DNA of 64,000 nt from the NCBI RefSeq assembly GCF_009498455.1, contig NZ_CP045644.1, forward strand, positions 124,001-188,000, read 5' to 3'. The stretch comes from Variovorax paradoxus (GTDB lineage Bacteria; Pseudomonadota; Gammaproteobacteria; Burkholderiales; Burkholderiaceae_C). This document shows positions 43,654 to 52,629 of the stretch, piece by piece. Position numbers and translations under genes: made by a program. The stretch's first letter is position 1, and the number at the start of each line of letters is the position of its first letter. The notes below the pieces were generated by a model, which was given only the letters and a program-made list of their open reading frames with translations, searched no databases and was not told the DNA's origin.

Positions 43654-45660
43654 TCAGATCGCCACGGCAATTGGATTCGGCGCGGACGGCTGATCGGCCT
43701 CGCCCACTTGCGCGGCGCCGGCAGCCGCTGCTGCAAGCGACAGGGGCCGGTCACGCACGCGGTGACGCTCCATGTGCACCCAATCCACCACTTCCGCGTG
43801 GGGCTGATAGCCGGGCAGCATCTGCGTCAGCGTCCGCTTCAGCATCGGCACATCGCTGCTTTCGAGTGCAGCGTTCAGGGTCTCGAACTGGCGCCAGAGC
43901 TCATTCCAAGGCAGACAGGGATCGTGCGCCTTCATGACACGAGGATGCGCCGTAGGCATCGCGCTGTCACCAATCAGGAGCTCTTCGTAGAGCTTCTCGC
44001 CAGGTCGTAACCCGGTCACCTGCAGCTCGATATCGCCATCCGGCGAATGCTCGTCTCGGACTGTGCGCCCCGAAAGCTCTACCAGCCGGCGGGCGAGATC
44101 AATGATCCGCACCGGTTCACCCATGTCGAGCACGAACACATCGCCACCCTGCGCCATCGCACCCGCCTGAATCACCAATTGGGCGGCTTCGGGAATGGTC
44201 ATGAAATAGCGTGTGATGTCCGCATGCGTGAGCGTGATTGGGCCACCCGCCTCGATCTGCTTGCGAAACAACGGCACCACAGAACCGCTGGAGCCCAGGA
44301 CGTTGCCGAAGCGGACCATCGAGAAGCAGGTGTCCGAACTCTGCTGCGCCAGCCCCTGCAATGCCATTTCGGCAACGCGCTTGCTGGCCCCCATGATGTT
44401 CGTCGGCCGCACGGCCTTGTCGGTGCTGATCAGGACAAAGTTGGGAACCTTGCACTCCATGGCGATCCGCGCCGTTGTGAGCGTACCTATCGCGTTGTTT
44501 CGCACACCCTCTGCCGGGTTGTGCTCGACGAGCGGCACATGCTTGTATGCCGCCGCGTGATAGACCGTGTCAGGGCGCCAGGCGCGCATCACTTCGCGCA
44601 GCCGCGCCGCATCGCATACCGAAGCGAGCAACGGGATAACACGTACGGTCGGTGCCAGTTGCTCTAGTTCCTGGTGGATGCCATAGAGCGCGTACTCGCT
44701 CAATTCCACGAGCAGCAGCGTGGAAGGCGACAGCTGAACAATCTGCCGGCACAACTCACTGCCGATGGAGCCACCAGCGCCAGTGACTAGCACCACTTGG
44801 CCGCGGATGTGCTTGTGGAGCAGGTCTGCCACGGGCTCGACCGGATCACGCCCCAGCAAATCCTCGATGTCGACCTCGACCAGATCATTGACCTGGACCT
44901 TGCCGTTGGCCAGATCGAGCAACCCCGGAAGCATGCGTACATGCAGATGCAATGGCAACAACTGGTTCAGAATTTCAACGCGGCGTCCGCGACTGGCCGA
45001 GGGCATCGCCAAGAGCACGTCTGTGATGCCCCAACTGGCAGCGTTGTCGCTGAGCCAATCGGAGGACTGAATGCGCAGACCGTTGATCGTGTTGCCTTGG
45101 AGATGCGAGTCATCGTCAACGAAAGCCCGGACGACCATGTCCCGACTTTGGGCCAACGCTGCGGCCAGCTGCAAACCCGCGCTACCGGCACCGTAGATCA
45201 CAACCTGAGGCAATTGCTTACGTTGCAGAGCGCTCATGTAGAGACCGCCCAACCAATAGCGCGCAAACATGCGCGAGCCGGCGATAGCCAAGAACAAGAG
45301 CAACGGCACCAGCAAACCGACCGTGCGCGGCACTCCTCGCACACCGACAACCGAGAAGATCAACGCATAGCCGAGGCCAAACAATACGCACGCGCGCACG
45401 ATGGCCATGACTGCAGCCGTGCCTGCATATCGAAAGATGGCTCGGTAGAGCCCAAACACCACAAAGAGGGGAAGCGCAAGGGCTACAGCGACCGCGATGG
45501 CTGACCACTGAACACCACGCGGCGTCACCCATTGCTCGAAACGAAAGCTGAATGCCAACCAGACACACAGGACGCAGAGCATTGCATCGACCCCCAGAGC
45601 CAGCATGCGCTTCAAGGGGCGCGGCAAAGCAAGCAAGGGCGTAGCCAAACGATTGATCAC
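43654..45660 (-). CDS. UDP-HexNAc 4,6-dehydratase, WbpM/PglF/CapD type
   Basis: 668 residues. Four transmembrane helices in 1-130, a first Rossmann-like domain with YGAGSAG (156-162), then the catalytic SDR domain with TGAGGSIG (293-300), STDKAVRPTNIMGASK where Met423 replaces the usual Tyr of YxxxK (normal for this family) and Lys427. It converts UDP-GlcNAc to the 4-keto-6-deoxy sugar that leads to QuiNAc, FucNAc or bacillosamine. Works with the reductase at 50413-51372 and the initiating transferase at 49869-50429. Monocistronic on the minus strand, divergent from wzb. Confidence 0.92.
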   Translation of the reverse strand: MINRLATPLLALPRPLKRMLALGVDAMLCVLCVWLAFSFRFEQWVTPRGVQWSAIAVAVALALPLFVVFGLYRAIFRYAGTAAVMAIVRACVLFGLGYALIFSVVGVRGVPRTVGLLVPLLLFLAIAGSRMFARYWLGGLYMSALQRKQLPQVVIYGAGSAGLQLAAALAQSRDMVVRAFVDDDSHLQGNTINGLRIQSSDWLSDNAASWGITDVLLAMPSASRGRRVEILNQLLPLHLHVRMLPGLLDLANGKVQVNDLVEVDIEDLLGRDPVEPVADLLHKHIRGQVVLVTGAGGSIGSELCRQIVQLSPSTLLLVELSEYALYGIHQELEQLAPTVRVIPLLASVCDAARLREVMRAWRPDTVYHAAAYKHVPLVEHNPAEGVRNNAIGTLTTARIAMECKVPNFVLISTDKAVRPTNIMGASKRVAEMALQGLAQQSSDTCFSMVRFGNVLGSSGSVVPLFRKQIEAGGPITLTHADITRYFMTIPEAAQLVIQAGAMAQGGDVFVLDMGEPVRIIDLARRLVELSGRTVRDEHSPDGDIELQVTGLRPGEKLYEELLIGDSAMPTAHPRVMKAHDPCLPWNELWRQFETLNAALESSDVPMLKRTLTQMLPGYQPHAEVVDWVHMERHRVRDRPLSLAAAAAGAAQVGEADQPSAPNPIAVAI

Positions 45661-46112
45661 ACAGAAAACTCCTGCGGCGTTTGGAGTGCGCCGCGCTGCA
45701 ACAATTGTCCGTGAAGGGTACCCACCCTCCCCCCCAATTCAGGGTATTCGCGACACTCATAATGTCATTTTTGTATCTTTTGCATCGACATGACTTTGGT
45801 CATAGAGCCGCTGATCAGCCCCCTCAAGCAGCTGTCCCTTTGGCAGCCATGACCGATCTGAGGCCAGAAAGCCTGCGGCTTGACCAACGCCACGAGGCAG
45901 TGAGCGCCGATGCCCTGACTACAATGCCAAGGGCGTGCCTACCCATCCTTCGTCTCTCTTTATTTAGATAGCGCGATTCAATCGCTCAACGAAGGACAAA
46001 TGGCGAGGACATTTCTGAATGACATGTGCTTCATGCCGGACATGAAGCATGCGGCACGCAATACGTTGAGTCTGACAACAGAGGCACAAGCCTTCGCAGG
46101 GAGCCAAGTCTC
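45661..46112. promoter_or_regulatory. 452-base divergent region between dehydratase and wzb
   Basis: No gene is evident. A perfect inverted repeat TGCTTCATG-N5-CATGAAGCA lies at 46027-46049 and a smaller ATGAC-N4-GTCAT at about 45789-45801. I looked for the 39-base JUMPstart/ops element of enterobacterial capsule loci and do not see it. Promoters for both directions should be here. Confidence 0.4.
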
Positions 46113-46547
46113 ATGAAATCTGTTCTGGTGGTATGCATTGGCAACATCTGCCGTAGCCCGATGGGTGAAGCATTGATCGCTGCAGCATTGCCGCAGGTTC
46201 AAGTCACGTCAGCGGGGACCGGAGCCCTGGTCGGGCACCCGGCAGATCCGATTGCACGCAAACTCATGGCCGAACGTGGCATCGACATCGAGGCCCACCG
46301 GGCACGCCAACTTACAGGGCAGATGTGCCAACAGGCAGACCTCATTCTTGCGATGGACGAAGCCCAGCGGATTCACATCGGGCAGCGCCATCCGTTAACC
46401 CGGGGCAAGCTGTTTCGCTTGGGCGAAGTCGCACGCGTTGACATTCCCGATCCTTATCGCATGGGCCGTCCGGCCTTCGAGCACGCCCTGCAACTCATCG
46501 CTGACGGCGCCCAAGCCTGGGCCGAACGCATTCGCAAACTCTCATGA
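46113..46547 (+). CDS. wzb: Low-molecular-weight protein-tyrosine phosphatase
   Basis: 144 residues from the ATG at 46113 (GGGAG upstream). The phosphatase loop VCIGNICRS carries nucleophile Cys8 and Arg14, and the general acid Asp113 lies in DPYRMG. It removes phosphate from the tyrosine autokinase encoded next, and cycling between the two states is needed for polysaccharide polymerisation and export. The stop overlaps the wzc start (ATGA). Confidence 0.95.
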   Translation: MKSVLVVCIGNICRSPMGEALIAAALPQVQVTSAGTGALVGHPADPIARKLMAERGIDIEAHRARQLTGQMCQQADLILAMDEAQRIHIGQRHPLTRGKLFRLGEVARVDIPDPYRMGRPAFEHALQLIADGAQAWAERIRKLS

Positions 46548-48805
46548 CTTCTTCTGCTTCCACTTCGGCTCCTTCCGCAGCACTCGCGCGCGACGATGAC
46601 AACGATGCAATTCATCTGTCCGAGTACTTCGATATCTTGCTCGACCGAAAGTGGCTGGTGGCAGGCGTTACCGCCGTCGCCCTCGTCATCGGTACGGCCT
46701 ATGCGCTCCTGACCACCCCGATCTATCAGTCCAACCTCCTGATTCAGGTTGAAGACTCCGCCCCAGACGCCAAGAACTTTCTCGGCGACACCGCGAACCT
46801 CTTCGATGTGAAGACGCCGTCCACAGGCGAAATCCAGATCATTCGTTCGCGAATGGTCATTGGCGGCGCTATCGAGGCAAAGCAGCTTTACGTAGATGCG
46901 AGGCCCCGATACTTGCCGTTCATCGGCGAATGGCTCTCCAGACGTGCCAAGGAACTATCGAGCCCAGGCTTTCTTGGCGTGGGAGGCTACGTTTCTGGAA
47001 CCGAAACGGTCAGCATTGCCAAGTTCGACGTACCTTCCACGTTCGAAGACCAGCAGCCCTTCACGATTACCACGCTGGCCAGTGGCCAATACACGCTGAG
47101 CCATCCCGATCTTGCCGAATCATTGACCGGCACTGTCGGCAAGGTGCTCAACCAGCAGCTTCCCGAAGGAGCCATCACCTTGGTGGTATCGCGACTCGAA
47201 GGCAAACCAGGGGCCGAATTTCTAGTCTCACGTGCATCGTTGCTCACCACGACTGAGAATCTTCAACGGCGCCTCCAACTGGGGGAGCAGGGTAAACAGT
47301 CGAACGTGATCAGTGTTTCGCTCGAAGACAGCGACCGTGAACGCCTGCGGAGCACACTCAACGAAATCGGGGCTCAATACGTTCGCCAGAACGTTGAGCG
47401 CAAAGCCGCCGAAGCCGAAAAAACCATCGAATTTCTTGATAAACAATTGCCTGAGTTCAAGCGGCAGCTCGAAGACTCGGAAGACGCATATGCACGCTTT
47501 CGCAACCAGAACGGCACGGTCGCCTTTGATGAAGAGGCCAAGGCTGCTCTGAGCATGTCAGTGCAGTTGCAGACCAAGCTGTTGGAATCGCAGCAGTTGC
47601 GACGCGAATTGCTCTCGCGCTTCACCGAGAGCAATCCCAAGGTCCAAATGATCGACGGCCAGATCGCGGCCATCCGCCATGAGATGGATGGCCTTGAGAC
47701 CCGCGTCAGCGCCATGCCGGCCGTCCAACGCGACGCACTGCGGCTCGAACGGGATGTGCGCGTCAACGGCGAACTTTACAAATCGCTGCTCAATAGCTCA
47801 CTGCAACTACGTCTTGTGAAGGAAGGCAAAATCGGCAACGTGCGGTTGCTTGACACGGCGGTAGAGCCAAGAAAAGCGGTCAAACCACAGAAACCGTTGA
47901 TCGTCGCATTGTCTTTGGTGCTAGGTTTGCTGGCTGGCGTTGCAATTGCCATCCTTCGGAGCAAGCTTTCAAACGGTATCCAGAATCCGCAAGAAATCGA
48001 GGACCGTCTCGCCCTCAATGTCTATTCCGTGGTGCCATTGGCTCTCGAACAGGAAACGATACTGGAGCACATCGCCGGTGGCGCTAAGGGCGTGCAATTG
48101 CTGGCGGTGACCTCTCCCGAGAGCCTTGCCATCGAAAGTCTGCGCAATCTGCGTGTTTCTCTGCAACTGACTTTAATGGAGACCGGCAACAACCGCGTGC
48201 TCATCACCGGCGCAACGCCTGGCGTGGGAAAGAGTTTTGTCTCCGGCAATTTCGCGGTCATCATGGCGCAGGCCGGCAAACGCGTATTGCTGATCGACGC
48301 CGACCTGCGAAAGGGGCATCTTCAAAAGGCCTTCGGGCTGCCGCGCAAGGGCGGCTTGGCGGATGTGTTGGCAGGCGACATGACACCCGAGCAGGCGATC
48401 CATGCTCAGGTGGTCCCTAATCTCGACGTCCTTACAACGGGCGCCTACCCGTTCAACCCAGCCAACATGATGCTGTCGTCAACACTGCGAGAGTTGCTGG
48501 ATGCATTTTCGGAACGCTACGACTTGGTCGTGATCGACAGCCCGCCGGTGCTGGTGGCCGCCGATGCTGCAGCGGTCGCTGCACATGCAGGTGTCGTGCT
48601 GCTGGTTGCCCGCGACAATCTGACTCAATTGGGTGAGCTGAAGGAGAGCGTCAAGCGCCTTGCGCATGCTGGCCAGCAAGTCAACGGCGTGGTCTTCAAT
48701 GGCATGGACCTCTCGCGCAGGCACTATGGCAGCTATGGCTACAAGTACGGTGGCTATCGCTACACCGAATACAAGTACAAAGAAGCTGGAGTAGCCTCGG
48801 AATAA
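46544..48805 (+). CDS. wzc: Polysaccharide co-polymerase and tyrosine autokinase
   Basis: 753 residues. Wzz-type N-terminal part with a first membrane helix (WLVAGVTAVALVIGTAYALL, about 37-57), a long periplasmic coiled-coil region (LDKQLPEFKRQLEDSEDAYARFR), a second membrane helix (PLIVALSLVLGLLAGVAIAIL), then the BY-kinase with Walker A GATPGVGKS near 556, Walker A' LLIDADLRKG and Walker B VIDSPPV. The C-terminus is a tyrosine cluster (RRHYGSYGYKYGGYRYTEY) that is autophosphorylated. It controls chain length and couples synthesis with the Wza channel. Partner of the overlapping wzb. Confidence 0.96.
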   Translation: MTSSASTSAPSAALARDDDNDAIHLSEYFDILLDRKWLVAGVTAVALVIGTAYALLTTPIYQSNLLIQVEDSAPDAKNFLGDTANLFDVKTPSTGEIQIIRSRMVIGGAIEAKQLYVDARPRYLPFIGEWLSRRAKELSSPGFLGVGGYVSGTETVSIAKFDVPSTFEDQQPFTITTLASGQYTLSHPDLAESLTGTVGKVLNQQLPEGAITLVVSRLEGKPGAEFLVSRASLLTTTENLQRRLQLGEQGKQSNVISVSLEDSDRERLRSTLNEIGAQYVRQNVERKAAEAEKTIEFLDKQLPEFKRQLEDSEDAYARFRNQNGTVAFDEEAKAALSMSVQLQTKLLESQQLRRELLSRFTESNPKVQMIDGQIAAIRHEMDGLETRVSAMPAVQRDALRLERDVRVNGELYKSLLNSSLQLRLVKEGKIGNVRLLDTAVEPRKAVKPQKPLIVALSLVLGLLAGVAIAILRSKLSNGIQNPQEIEDRLALNVYSVVPLALEQETILEHIAGGAKGVQLLAVTSPESLAIESLRNLRVSLQLTLMETGNNRVLITGATPGVGKSFVSGNFAVIMAQAGKRVLLIDADLRKGHLQKAFGLPRKGGLADVLAGDMTPEQAIHAQVVPNLDVLTTGAYPFNPANMMLSSTLRELLDAFSERYDLVVIDSPPVLVAADAAAVAAHAGVVLLVARDNLTQLGELKESVKRLAHAGQQVNGVVFNGMDLSRRHYGSYGYKYGGYRYTEYKYKEAGVASE

Positions 48806-48874
48806 TTAGCGGGACGCGGCAAGGGAGCCGCTCTCCATCGGGGCTCTTCAGCGAGCTTCCGCAAGGCAGGAGAA

Positions 48875-49234
48875 TCAGCGACCGATTTGTCGCTGAGCCA
48901 GCCACCACGTCAGCCGCGCGAAAATTTCCCCAACAAGCAGCCCTAGGCCATCTGCCCAAAGGTCGCTCCATTCAGCGTATCGATCAGGCGTGAAAGACTG
49001 CAATATCTCGATGAGTGCACCGTAGGCCAGCAAGCTAGGCAGCAACAGCCATAAGCGCCCCGGCCACGCCTTGTGTGCCAGGAAGGCCAATGTTGCAAAG
49101 GCCAGGACATGATTGCTCTTGTCCCAGCCGGTGCTGGGCATGGGGGTCGAAGGAGGCGCGAGCGATAGCACAAGAATCGCATAAATACAGGCCCAGAAAG
49201 CCCAAGCGGATAGCAACGCGAGCTTCGACTTCAC
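48875..49234 (-). CDS. VanZ-family membrane protein
   Basis: 119 residues from a GTG at 49234; the frame extends upstream but only as the overlapping antisense of the next gene. Four hydrophobic segments with the VanZ pattern: LVLSLAPPSTPMP, TGWDKSNHVLAFATLAFLAH, YGALIEILQSFTPDRYAEWSDLWADGLG. Function of VanZ-like proteins outside glycopeptide resistance is unclear; they often close polysaccharide operons. It is the last gene of the minus-strand EPS operon and converges on wzc. Confidence 0.7.
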   Translation of the reverse strand: MKSKLALLSAWAFWACIYAILVLSLAPPSTPMPSTGWDKSNHVLAFATLAFLAHKAWPGRLWLLLPSLLAYGALIEILQSFTPDRYAEWSDLWADGLGLLVGEIFARLTWWLAQRQIGR

Positions 49235-49275
49235 CTGCCTACGCTCTTTCGGACTCGGGTCGCACGGAGACCACC

Positions 49276-49866
49276 TCAGGCATCGACCACTTCGCCCGCT
49301 CGCAGCACGCGCCCTGCAGGAACCCTCACCCCATAAGCGAGCGCTGAGCCCACGGGCATCCACGCTGAGCGTCCGAGCACGCTGCCCCCCGCCATGCCCG
49401 CATGGACACCGAGATGGCCAAATGACTCCACCACGCAGTCATGATCGACAACGGCGCCACAGTTGACGATCACGCCCTCTCCCAGCTGAGCCCCGGTTCC
49501 GACGATAGCGCCGGCCATGATTGCACTGCCCTCCCCGATGGTGGCTGTGGGCGACACCATGGCTGCCGGATGAACCACCATCGCCAGCGTCAATCCCTGC
49601 GCCTTTACTTGCTGATGCAGGGCTTCGCGCAATGCGTTATTGCCGATCGCCACAATCACCGTATCGATTCGGCCACGGCAGTCGGCCAGCATTGCCGTTG
49701 TGCCCCAGACCGGGCAGCCCCACAAATGATGCTGCTCTGGCTTGGTCGCATCATCCAGAAATGCCGTCAATGCATAGTCCTGCCCGAGCAATGCGGCCTC
49801 AGCAACGGAACGTCCATGACCGCCCGCCCCAATGATCAGCAAGCGCTTTTTCAACTGCTCTCCCAT
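49276..49866 (-). CDS. Sugar O/N-acetyltransferase, PglD-like
   Basis: 196 residues from the ATG at 49866, 2 bases after the previous stop. N-terminal Rossmann-like part (LLIIGAGGHGRSVAEAA, TVIVAIGNNALREAL) and a left-handed beta-helix of hexapeptide repeats (ATIGEGSAIMAGAIVGTGAQLGEGVIVNCGAVVDHDCVVESFGHLG) with the conserved His in VDHDC. PglD family members acetylate 4-amino sugars using acetyl-CoA, but no PglE-type aminotransferase is in view, so the acceptor here is uncertain. Confidence 0.85.
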   Translation of the reverse strand: MGEQLKKRLLIIGAGGHGRSVAEAALLGQDYALTAFLDDATKPEQHHLWGCPVWGTTAMLADCRGRIDTVIVAIGNNALREALHQQVKAQGLTLAMVVHPAAMVSPTATIGEGSAIMAGAIVGTGAQLGEGVIVNCGAVVDHDCVVESFGHLGVHAGMAGGSVLGRSAWMPVGSALAYGVRVPAGRVLRAGEVVDA

Positions 49867-49868
49867 AT

Positions 49869-50429
49869 TCAGTGCGTTACACCTTCGCGCCTCAGCACCT
49901 TGACGAAGGTAAGCCATAGGATGCGGATATCAAACCAGAACGAGCGACGCTGAAGATATTCGATATCGAGCTGGACCTTGGCAGGGATAGGTAATTCATC
50001 GCGTCCATTCACCTGCGCCCAGCCCGTCAGGCCCGGCACCAATACATCCACACCATGCTGCGTCCGCAGATCGATCAGATCCTGCTGATTGAAGAGCGCT
50101 GGTCGGGGCCCCACAAAACTCATGTCCCCGAGCAAGATGCTCCAGAGTTGCGGCAGTTCGTCGAGACTGCTTTTGCGCAGAAAAGAGCCGATAGGCGTCA
50201 GATACACCCTGGGGTCGGACAATAAATGCGTAGCTACTGCCGGCGTACCGACACGCATGCTACGGAACTTGGGCATCTTGAAAATGCGGTTATCGCGGCC
50301 GATCCGATCAGACCAGTAGAGAGCAGGCCCGCGAGAGGTAAGGCGTACTGCTATCGCCACGATCATGACGGGCAACAGCAACACTGCCCCCGCGCACAAT
50401 GTCAAAAACAAATCAAACAGACGCTTCAC
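49869..50429 (-). CDS. Initiating phosphoglycosyl transferase, PglC-like
   Basis: 186 residues. A single hydrophobic re-entrant N-terminal helix (FLTLCAGAVLLLPVMIVAIAVRL), then the catalytic core FKMPKFRSMRV, SSLDELPQLWSILLGDMSFVGPRP with the Asp-Glu dyad, and PGLTGWAQVNGRD. Small monotopic transferases like this move a sugar-1-phosphate (QuiNAc, FucNAc or diNAcBac) from UDP to undecaprenyl phosphate and so start the repeat unit. Overlaps the upstream reductase gene by 17 bases. Confidence 0.93.
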   Translation of the reverse strand: MKRLFDLFLTLCAGAVLLLPVMIVAIAVRLTSRGPALYWSDRIGRDNRIFKMPKFRSMRVGTPAVATHLLSDPRVYLTPIGSFLRKSSLDELPQLWSILLGDMSFVGPRPALFNQQDLIDLRTQHGVDVLVPGLTGWAQVNGRDELPIPAKVQLDIEYLQRRSFWFDIRILWLTFVKVLRREGVTH

Positions 50430-51372
50430 GCCAATATCCTTCTGCAGTCCTTTTCAAGCCCTCGTCAATGGTCATGGGAGGCGTCCACCCCAACAATTCG
50501 GTCGTCTTGGAAATGTCGACTTGCAACGAGCCACAGAGTCGTTGTGCGACATGGGCTCGACCCAACATCGAAGCGCCTCGCTCCAGCCAGTTCGCCGGAA
50601 CAGGGAGCAGTCGCGCAGGCTTTCCCATGGCTTGCCCCAAACGTTCCAACAACTGTGCGGTTGAAAGATCTTCACCGTCCGAAACCAGAAAAGTCTGATT
50701 GCCCGCTGCGGGGTGGTGCACGCAAGCGGTCAACAGATCCGCCAAGTTGTCGAGCGACACCATGCTTCTGCGATTGCCGGTAACGCCTCCGAGCGGCAAT
50801 GGAATTCGACGCGCGACGATGTTCATCATCGTGCGGAAGTTCGCCTTGACGCCTGGGCCGTACACGAGTGGCGGACGAACGATCACCACTTCCATTCCGG
50901 TTTGCGTTGCGAGCTCTCGCAAGGCCTGCTCCGCTTCCAGTTTGGAAATGCCGTATGGATCCACCGGAGCTGTCGGCCCATCCGCCGAAAAAGCACTGCC
51001 AATCCGCGTTGCTTCTCCGTTGGCTTTGATGGAGCTTACGAAGACAAAGCGTCGCACCCCTGCCTCTGCGGCTTGCCGCGCCAGTCGCAACGTTCCGTGA
51101 AGATTCGTGCGCCGATATTCCATCAGTGGATCGCTCGCACCATCCGACATCACATGGACACGGGCGGCGGTATGGATCACTGCGTCGACATTGGCGATGG
51201 CTTCTCGCCAGTCGGTTTCCGCACTGAGGTCGCCAACCATCGCGGTTTCGACCTTGAACTTCTCGAGCGCGGGTTCACGGCGAATCGCCGCGCGTACAGG
51301 TAGGCCATCAGAGAGCAGCCGCGCAACCAGCGCAGTGCCTACAAAACCCGTCGCTCCTGTTACCAAGATCAT
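50413..51372 (-). CDS. NAD-dependent epimerase/reductase, WbpV-like
   Basis: 319 residues from the ATG at 51372, overlapping the upstream stop (ATGA). Extended SDR with TGATGFVGTAL at the start, VSSIKANGE, and YGISK (Y and K catalytic). Sequence style is that of WbpV-like UDP-4-keto-6-deoxy-HexNAc reductases that follow WbpM and supply UDP-QuiNAc or UDP-FucNAc to the adjacent initiating transferase. Substrate is inferred from neighbours. Confidence 0.8.
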   Translation of the reverse strand: MILVTGATGFVGTALVARLLSDGLPVRAAIRREPALEKFKVETAMVGDLSAETDWREAIANVDAVIHTAARVHVMSDGASDPLMEYRRTNLHGTLRLARQAAEAGVRRFVFVSSIKANGEATRIGSAFSADGPTAPVDPYGISKLEAEQALRELATQTGMEVVIVRPPLVYGPGVKANFRTMMNIVARRIPLPLGGVTGNRRSMVSLDNLADLLTACVHHPAAGNQTFLVSDGEDLSTAQLLERLGQAMGKPARLLPVPANWLERGASMLGRAHVAQRLCGSLQVDISKTTELLGWTPPMTIDEGLKRTAEGYWREASV

Positions 51373-52622
51373 CTTGCCTCGCTTTGTTTTTTTGTGGCCG
51401 AGGCGGGGAAGGACAGCGACTGAAGCCATCCTTCCAATCGGTTGATCAGCGAGCCGCGCTCGAATTCGCTGGCGCTCAACGCAAGGCCATTCGCGCCCAT
51501 TGCCTTGCGTTCTTCAGCCGATTTTCTCGAGAGATCCAGAACCGACTTGGCAAGCTCCTTGTGATCCCCCGCGTTGCAAGTCAAACCGGCCGCAGCTTTT
51601 TTTACCACGTCGGCACCTTCGCCATTCAGCATCGCCAATACGGGCACGCCCGCGGCCAGATACGACTGGAGCTTGCCAGGAATGGTCATCGAGAAGATCG
51701 GCTCGTTCTTCAGGCTGACGAGCAATGCGTCAGCATGTTTGAAGAACGAGGACATTCGCTCCACCGGATGTCGTCCCAGCATATGGACGCACTTTTGCAA
51801 GCCGCGCCGCTGGATCTCATCGGTCACCCATTGCGCCATTCGGCCGTCACCGACGATCAACCAACGGATGGTCCGGTGTTCCTTGAGAATTTCCGCCGCT
51901 GCGAGGATCGCCGGAAAATCTTGGGCATCGCCGATGTTTCCAGCGAACATCACATCGAAGCTCTCCGCTTGGACCTGCACCTCAGGCGCCGCAACCGCTT
52001 GCTCTACATCGAACAGCATCTCGGCCCAACTGGGGAAGTATTCGACTCGGGCGCTTTCGCCCGCGTACTTCCTGATTTGGGGCACAAAGCTCTTCGACTG
52101 CGCCAGGATCAGGTCACAGCGCTTGTAGATAAACGACACGAGCCGGCCCACTGAACGCAGGATGAAAGGCGAACGAACCACGCCAATGGCTTCCAGCGTC
52201 TCGGGCCAGAGGTCAAGAACCCAGAAAGCCAGCGGTGCCCGCTTTACCGCTCGCAATGCAACTGCAGGTACGCCGACCGTGATGGGCGATGGCTCATAGG
52301 CGAGGACCGCGTCAAAGTCGCGCCCTCGCAGCTTCCACAACCCAAGCACGGAGGCACTGATTGCGAAGGTCGCAAAGTTCAGCATCAAACGGATGCCTCC
52401 CTTTCCACGCGCAGACATGGGCACCCGGACGACCTCCGCTCCTTCATAGCGCGCGAACATCTCGGGGGCATTGCGGTACGCGGGGAACACTTTGCCGTCG
52501 GGGTAGTTGGGCACACCAGTCAGCACAGTGACTTGATGACCACGCCGCACGAATTCGGCGACAAGATCATTGATCCTGAAGTTTTCCGGCCAGAAGTACT
52601 GGGAGACGACGAGCAACCGCAT
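51369..52622 (-). CDS. wbuB: Glycosyltransferase family 4, WbuB-like (L-FucNAc transferase)
   Basis: 417 residues. GT4 fold: N-terminal LLVVSQYFWPENFRINDLVAEFVRRGHQVTVLTGVPNYP, C-terminal VMFAGNIGDAQDF and a final SMTIPGKLQSYLAAGVPVLAM with nearby GADVVKKAAAGL. The opening is characteristic of WbuB, which transfers L-FucNAc. It follows directly on the capE-capF-capG genes that make UDP-L-FucNAc, supporting that assignment. Confidence 0.8.
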   Translation of the reverse strand: MRLLVVSQYFWPENFRINDLVAEFVRRGHQVTVLTGVPNYPDGKVFPAYRNAPEMFARYEGAEVVRVPMSARGKGGIRLMLNFATFAISASVLGLWKLRGRDFDAVLAYEPSPITVGVPAVALRAVKRAPLAFWVLDLWPETLEAIGVVRSPFILRSVGRLVSFIYKRCDLILAQSKSFVPQIRKYAGESARVEYFPSWAEMLFDVEQAVAAPEVQVQAESFDVMFAGNIGDAQDFPAILAAAEILKEHRTIRWLIVGDGRMAQWVTDEIQRRGLQKCVHMLGRHPVERMSSFFKHADALLVSLKNEPIFSMTIPGKLQSYLAAGVPVLAMLNGEGADVVKKAAAGLTCNAGDHKELAKSVLDLSRKSAEERKAMGANGLALSASEFERGSLINRLEGWLQSLSFPASATKKQSEAR

Positions 52623-52629
52623 AGTGACT

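Noticed and set aside
45728..45735. A run of seven C bases in the dehydratase-wzb gap, considered as a phase-variation tract
   Set aside because: Too short, not inside a coding region, and its distance from any recognisable promoter is unclear.
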